Assembly: GCA_035353395.1 (NCBI GenBank)
Contig: DAOPZL010000089.1
Coordinates: 1-7,490 of the forward strand
Direction: 5' to 3'
Origin: UBA1801 sp035353395
GTDB lineage: Bacteria > Acidobacteriota > Holophagae > Holophagales > Holophagaceae
DNA length: 7,490 nt
In this document: one piece after another, positions 4,481 through 7,490 of the stretch
Position numbering within the stretch: the stretch's first letter is position 1
How the letters are laid out: the number at the start of each line of letters is the position of its first letter
Made by a program: the position numbers and the translations under genes
The notes under the pieces: model-generated
Told to the model about the DNA's origin: nothing
Database searches by the model: none
The model's input: only the letters and a program-made list of their open reading frames with translations

Positions 4481-6361
4481 ATGCATCTGGTGGTGGTGGG
4501 CGGCGGCCATGCCGGCATCGAGGCGGCGCACATCGCGGCCAGGATGGGCATGCCCACGACGCTGCTCACCATGAACCTGGACCAGATCGGCCAGATGAGC
4601 TGCAATCCCAGCATCGGGGGCGTGGGCAAGGGGCACATGGTCCGCGAGCTGGATGCCCTGGGAGGCCTCATGGGCAGGCTGATCGACGCGACGGGCATCC
4701 ACTTCCGGATCCTCAACGAGAGTCGCGGGATCGCCGTGCGGGGGCCCCGGGCGCAGGCGGACCGCGTGAAATACCGCATCGAGGCCCGGCGGCGCCTGGA
4801 ATCGACGCCGAACCTGGGGCTCCGCCAGGGCATCGCCACCGGGCTGCGATGGCGCGCCGGCACCCGGGGGCTGGAAGGGGTCGAGCTGCTGGATGGTTCC
4901 TTCATCCCCTGTGACGCGGTGGTGGTCACCTCGGGCACCTTCCTGAACGGCTGCATCCTCATCGGGGAGCACCGCATCGAGGCCGGGCGGTCCGGGGAGC
5001 CCTCCTCCCGCCACCTGGCCGACCAGTTCAGGAGCCTGGGCCTCCGGTGGCGCCGCCTCAAGACCGGCACGAGCCCGCGGATCGCCAAGGGGAGCATCGA
5101 TTTCAGCCGGCTCGCCCCGCAGCCGGGGGACGACCCGCCGAGGCCCTTCAGCTTCTTCAGCCGCGGGATCCCCCAGCCGCAGGTCTGCTGCCACATCGTG
5201 TCCACCACGTCGGAGACGGAAGCCGTGATCCGGTCGAACCTGAAGCGCTCCTCGATGTACGGCGGGCACATCCAGGGCGTGGGACCCCGCTACTGCCCCT
5301 CCATCGAGGACAAGTTCGTGAAGTTCCCCGACAAGGCGCAGCACCAGATCTTCGTGGAACCGGATTCCCTCGAGACGGAGGAGATCTATCTCGCAGGGCT
5401 GTCCACGTCGATGCCGGTGGACGTCCAGGTCCGGATGGTGCGCAGCATGCCGGGCTTCGAGGCTGCGGAAATCCTGCGCCCGGGCTACGCCATCGAGTAC
5501 GACAGCTTCGATCCCCTGCAGCTGGGGCGGGACCTGTCGATGGCGGAGCTGGAAGGGGTCTGGTTCGCCGGCCAGGTGAACGGGACCACGGGCTACGAGG
5601 AGGCTGCCGGACAGGGACTGATGGCGGGCGTGAACGCGGTCCGCCGGCTGAGGGGCCAGGCGCCCGTCGTCCTGGAGCGGGACCAGGCCTATATCGGCGT
5701 CATGATCGACGACCTGGCGACCAAGGGCACCGACGAACCCTACCGGATGCTGACGGCCCGGGCCGAACACAGGCTGGGGCTGGCCTGCGACCTGGCGGAT
5801 GCGAGGCTGCTCGGGGTCGCCCGGGACATCGGCGCCCTGGGCGAGGAGGAGTTCGCCTGGACCGAGGCCAAGCTGGAGCGCCGGGAACGCCTGCGGAACT
5901 CGTGCGACGGGACCTGGGTCACCCCCTCCTCCCCGCTGGGGCCGCTCGCCTCCTCCGCGGGACTCACCCTCCAGGCAGGCCTCTCCCTCTCGGAGCTCCT
6001 GAAACGCCAGCAGATCACCTCGGAGCTGGCCGACGAGGCCCTGGCGTCGCTTCCCGGATGGGATGCCGGACAGCGCGGCTGGGATCCGCACCTGGAGAGG
6101 GATCTCCTGTTGTTCGACCTCAGGTATTCGGGCTACCGGGAGCGGGAGTCGAGACTGCTGGAGGGCCAGCGCTCCTGGGACCATGTCCAGATTCCCGCCC
6201 GGTTCCGCATGGAGCAGATCCCGGGGCTCAGCAACGAGGTCCGGGAGAAGCTGAAGCGCCACCGGCCGGAAACCCTGGGGCAGGCCTCCCGCATTCCCGG
6301 GATCACCCATGCGGCGGTGACGCTCCTGCACCTGCTGATCGAGAAGGACCGGAGCGCCTAG
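4481..6361 (+). CDS. mnmG: tRNA uridine-5-carboxymethylaminomethyl modification enzyme MnmG (GidA)
   Basis: MnmG is an FAD enzyme that, with the GTPase MnmE, installs the (carboxymethyl)aminomethyl group on C5 of the wobble uridine U34 of certain tRNAs. The 626-aa length is typical. Residues 3-22 carry the FAD-binding GxGxxG fold (VVVGGGHAGIEAA). Family blocks follow: MSCNPSIGGVGKGHMVRELD (39-58), GPRAQADRVKY (88-98), SGTFLNGCILIGEHRIEAGR (151-170) and RRLKTGTSPRI (191-201). The two catalytic cysteines are present as C237 (QVCCHI) and C272 (GPRYCPSIEDK). VWFAGQVNGTTGYEEAAGQG (360-379) is the second FAD block. The C-terminal MnmE-binding helical domain is intact (IPGLSNEVREKLKRHRPETL, then GQASRIPGITHAA). 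A stop codon at 4457 in the same frame, with no other start between, fixes ATG 4481; GGGGGA lies just upstream. Its TAG stop overlaps the convergent galU stop. Confidence 0.97.
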   Translation: MHLVVVGGGHAGIEAAHIAARMGMPTTLLTMNLDQIGQMSCNPSIGGVGKGHMVRELDALGGLMGRLIDATGIHFRILNESRGIAVRGPRAQADRVKYRIEARRRLESTPNLGLRQGIATGLRWRAGTRGLEGVELLDGSFIPCDAVVVTSGTFLNGCILIGEHRIEAGRSGEPSSRHLADQFRSLGLRWRRLKTGTSPRIAKGSIDFSRLAPQPGDDPPRPFSFFSRGIPQPQVCCHIVSTTSETEAVIRSNLKRSSMYGGHIQGVGPRYCPSIEDKFVKFPDKAQHQIFVEPDSLETEEIYLAGLSTSMPVDVQVRMVRSMPGFEAAEILRPGYAIEYDSFDPLQLGRDLSMAELEGVWFAGQVNGTTGYEEAAGQGLMAGVNAVRRLRGQAPVVLERDQAYIGVMIDDLATKGTDEPYRMLTARAEHRLGLACDLADARLLGVARDIGALGEEEFAWTEAKLERRERLRNSCDGTWVTPSSPLGPLASSAGLTLQAGLSLSELLKRQQITSELADEALASLPGWDAGQRGWDPHLERDLLLFDLRYSGYRERESRLLEGQRSWDHVQIPARFRMEQIPGLSNEVREKLKRHRPETLGQASRIPGITHAAVTLLHLLIEKDRSA

Positions 6362-7233
6362 CGCCTCGCGTCGATCAGGTCCCTGAGGTACTCGTAGAAG
6401 TCGTCTCCCAGGTCGTGCCGCTTCAGGGCGAACTCGACGTTGGCCTTGAGATACTCCAGCTTGTTGCCGGTGTCGTAGCGCTTGGCCGGGATGGGGGCCG
6501 CGGACAGCTGGCCCTCCATGGCCAGCATGGCCAGGGCGTCCGTGAGCTGGTATTCGTTCCCGACGCCGGGCTTGATCCCATGGAGATGTTCGAAGACCTG
6601 TTCCGTCAGGATGTAGCGGCCCACCACCGCCCAGTTGCTGGGCGCGACGTCCGGGCCGGGCTTCTCGACGATCGTGTGGACGTTCCACCAGGACTCCGAG
6701 GAGTGGGGACCGTTGATGATGCCGTAGCTGGACACCCGGTCGTACGGCACCTGCTGCACGCCCACGACGGACTTCCCCGTGGCCTGGTGGGCCGCCACGA
6801 GGGCGCCGAGAGCCGGATCATCCTCGTCGAAGACATCGTCTCCAAGCAGGAGGGCGAAGGGCTCGTCGCCCACGATGTGCTGGGCGCAGAGCACGGCATG
6901 CCCCAGGCCCAGGGGCTCCCCCTGCCTCACGTAGGCGAACTGCGCCAGGTGGGTGATGCTCTTGACGAGCTCGAGGGCCTCCAGGTTCTCCCTTCGGCTG
7001 AGCATGTCCTCCAGCTCGTAGGCTACGTCGAAGTGGTTCTCGATGGCCTGCTTGCCGCGCCCGGTCACGAGGATGATGCTCTGGATGCCGTTCCGGATCG
7101 CTTCCTCGACCACGTGCTGGATCACGGGCTTGTCGACGAGAGGCAGCATCTCCTTCGGCTGGGCCTTCGTGACGGGCAGGAAACGGGTTCCCATTCCTGC
7201 GACAGGGATGACGGCTTTCCGGAGCGTTTTCAT
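6358..7233 (-). CDS. galU: UTP-glucose-1-phosphate uridylyltransferase (UDP-glucose pyrophosphorylase)
   Basis: A cytoplasmic enzyme that makes UDP-glucose from UTP and glucose-1-phosphate, supplying polysaccharide, lipopolysaccharide core and glycolipid synthesis. The 291-aa product is close to E. coli GalU in length. The nucleotide-binding signature is AGMGTRFLPVTKAQPKEM (12-29). Then come RQGEPLGLGHAVLCAQ (103-118), LLGDDVF (129-135), the GalU-type block EKPGPDVAPSNWAVVGRYI (190-208) and YDTGNKLEYLKANVEFAL (253-270). The ATG at 7233 is chosen because the conserved MKTLRKAVIPVAGMG start is there and AGGAAGAG lies 9 nt upstream; the frame stays open 26 residues further upstream, but that stretch is not GalU-like. 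Its TAG (6360-6358) shares CTAG with the mnmG stop, so there is no room for a terminator between the two convergent genes. Confidence 0.96.
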   Translation of the reverse strand: MKTLRKAVIPVAGMGTRFLPVTKAQPKEMLPLVDKPVIQHVVEEAIRNGIQSIILVTGRGKQAIENHFDVAYELEDMLSRRENLEALELVKSITHLAQFAYVRQGEPLGLGHAVLCAQHIVGDEPFALLLGDDVFDEDDPALGALVAAHQATGKSVVGVQQVPYDRVSSYGIINGPHSSESWWNVHTIVEKPGPDVAPSNWAVVGRYILTEQVFEHLHGIKPGVGNEYQLTDALAMLAMEGQLSAAPIPAKRYDTGNKLEYLKANVEFALKRHDLGDDFYEYLRDLIDARR

Positions 7234-7362
7234 GGGGTTCGGCTCTTCCTGTGAAGGGGTTGAAGTGAAGCTGATTGAAGGATAGTCCAGGACGCTGACC
7301 CACGACTGCATCTATGTTGCGGATTTGATTGTGGTTATAAATGCTGAAATAGAAGATGTTGA

Positions 7363-7382
7363 CGAACGGTATCGAACGGCAT
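7363..7382. repeat. 10-bp tandem direct repeat upstream of galU
   Basis: CGAACGGTAT is followed at once by CGAACGGCAT (9 of 10 identical). The 10-bp period puts both copies on the same face of the helix, as in sites bound by tandem regulator monomers. It lies just upstream of the possible galU -10 at 7334-7339. A regulatory role is inference. Confidence 0.4.
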
Positions 7383-7415
7383 TCAGGGAATCCGCCACTC
7401 CCCGAAGATTTTCTC

Positions 7416-7443
7416 TTGCATCGGTTGGTGGAAGGTGTAAGCT
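7416..7443 (+). promoter_or_regulatory. Candidate rightward promoter at window edge
   Basis: TTGCAT (7416-7421), a 16-bp spacer and TAAGCT (7438-7443) resemble a sigma70 promoter that would serve a gene to the right of the window. No start codon follows before the edge. The call rests only on this weak match. Confidence 0.3.
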
Positions 7444-7490
7444 AGTCATCTGCCCGATTGAGGTTGAGGCAGAAGCGGAGAGGCAGCGAG

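Larger units (their letters stand above)
7234..7490. other. galU leader and right-edge intergenic DNA
   Basis: No credible gene is seen in these 257 bp. The stretch is AT-richer than the flanking genes, especially 7312-7360. On the minus strand TATAAC (7339-7334) could be a galU -10, but no convincing -35 is spaced correctly. A 29-codon open frame at 7356-7445 (plus) has no good ribosome site and is judged fortuitous. The region also contains the 10-bp direct repeat and the rightward promoter candidate listed separately. Confidence 0.55.

Noticed and set aside
3533..6688. Very long minus-strand open frame running through pssA and antisense to mnmG
   Set aside because: Only its last part (to about 4402) is PssA. 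The rest is the complement of mnmG in GC-rich sequence, with low-complexity Arg/Gly/Ala/Pro translation and no domain.
5047..7254. Long plus-strand open frame across mnmG and galU
   Set aside because: It is an out-of-frame shadow of mnmG and then antisense of galU; both real genes have full-length family matches in other frames.
7356..7445. 29-codon plus-strand open frame in the galU upstream region
   Set aside because: No good ribosome site, no recognisable motif, and it overlaps the direct repeat and promoter candidate.

Overview
The window is chromosomal DNA from a GC-rich, flagellated bacterium. It carries one piece of a flagellar hook locus next to three housekeeping genes. All are close full-length matches to known bacterial families, with GC-rich third positions. 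The organism cannot be fixed from these genes. The GC content, gene style and an orphan hook-gene cluster would suit an Acidobacteriota (Holophagae-like) or deltaproteobacterial lineage, but this is a guess.

Layout. Positions 1-396 (minus strand) hold the N-terminal 132 codons of an unrecognised Ser/Thr/Asp-rich protein with a 43-residue tandem repeat; it runs off the left edge. Positions 397-1361 are a 965-bp gene-free divergent region, unusually long for a compact genome. It contains two AT-rich islands, a cluster of GGAAC/GTTCC palindromes, a sigma70-like promoter candidate and a good sigma54-type (-24/-12) promoter candidate about 85 bp before flgD. Next, on the plus strand, come flgD (hook-cap scaffold, 1362-2015) and flgK (hook-filament junction protein, GTG start, 2102-3496). 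Neither flgE nor flgL lies beside them in this window.

The right half is housekeeping. pssA (phosphatidylserine synthase, minus strand) converges on flgK with a 36-bp gap and diverges from mnmG (tRNA wobble-uridine modification enzyme, plus strand). mnmG converges on galU (UDP-glucose pyrophosphorylase, minus strand), and the two stop codons overlap in a single CTAG tetranucleotide. The last 257 bp (7234-7490) hold the galU leader, a 10-bp direct repeat, and a weak candidate promoter pointing right, out of the window.

How the genes work together: flgD and flgK probably form a short sigma54-dependent hook-assembly transcription unit, with the long upstream region as its control region. The leftward gene may belong to the same regulon; part of it resembles the anti-sigma factor FlgM, but weakly. 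pssA, mnmG and galU act separately in phospholipid synthesis, tRNA modification and sugar-nucleotide supply. I found no clear new defence, mobile or biosynthetic system. The points most worth a second look are the flgD control region and the partial leftward gene.
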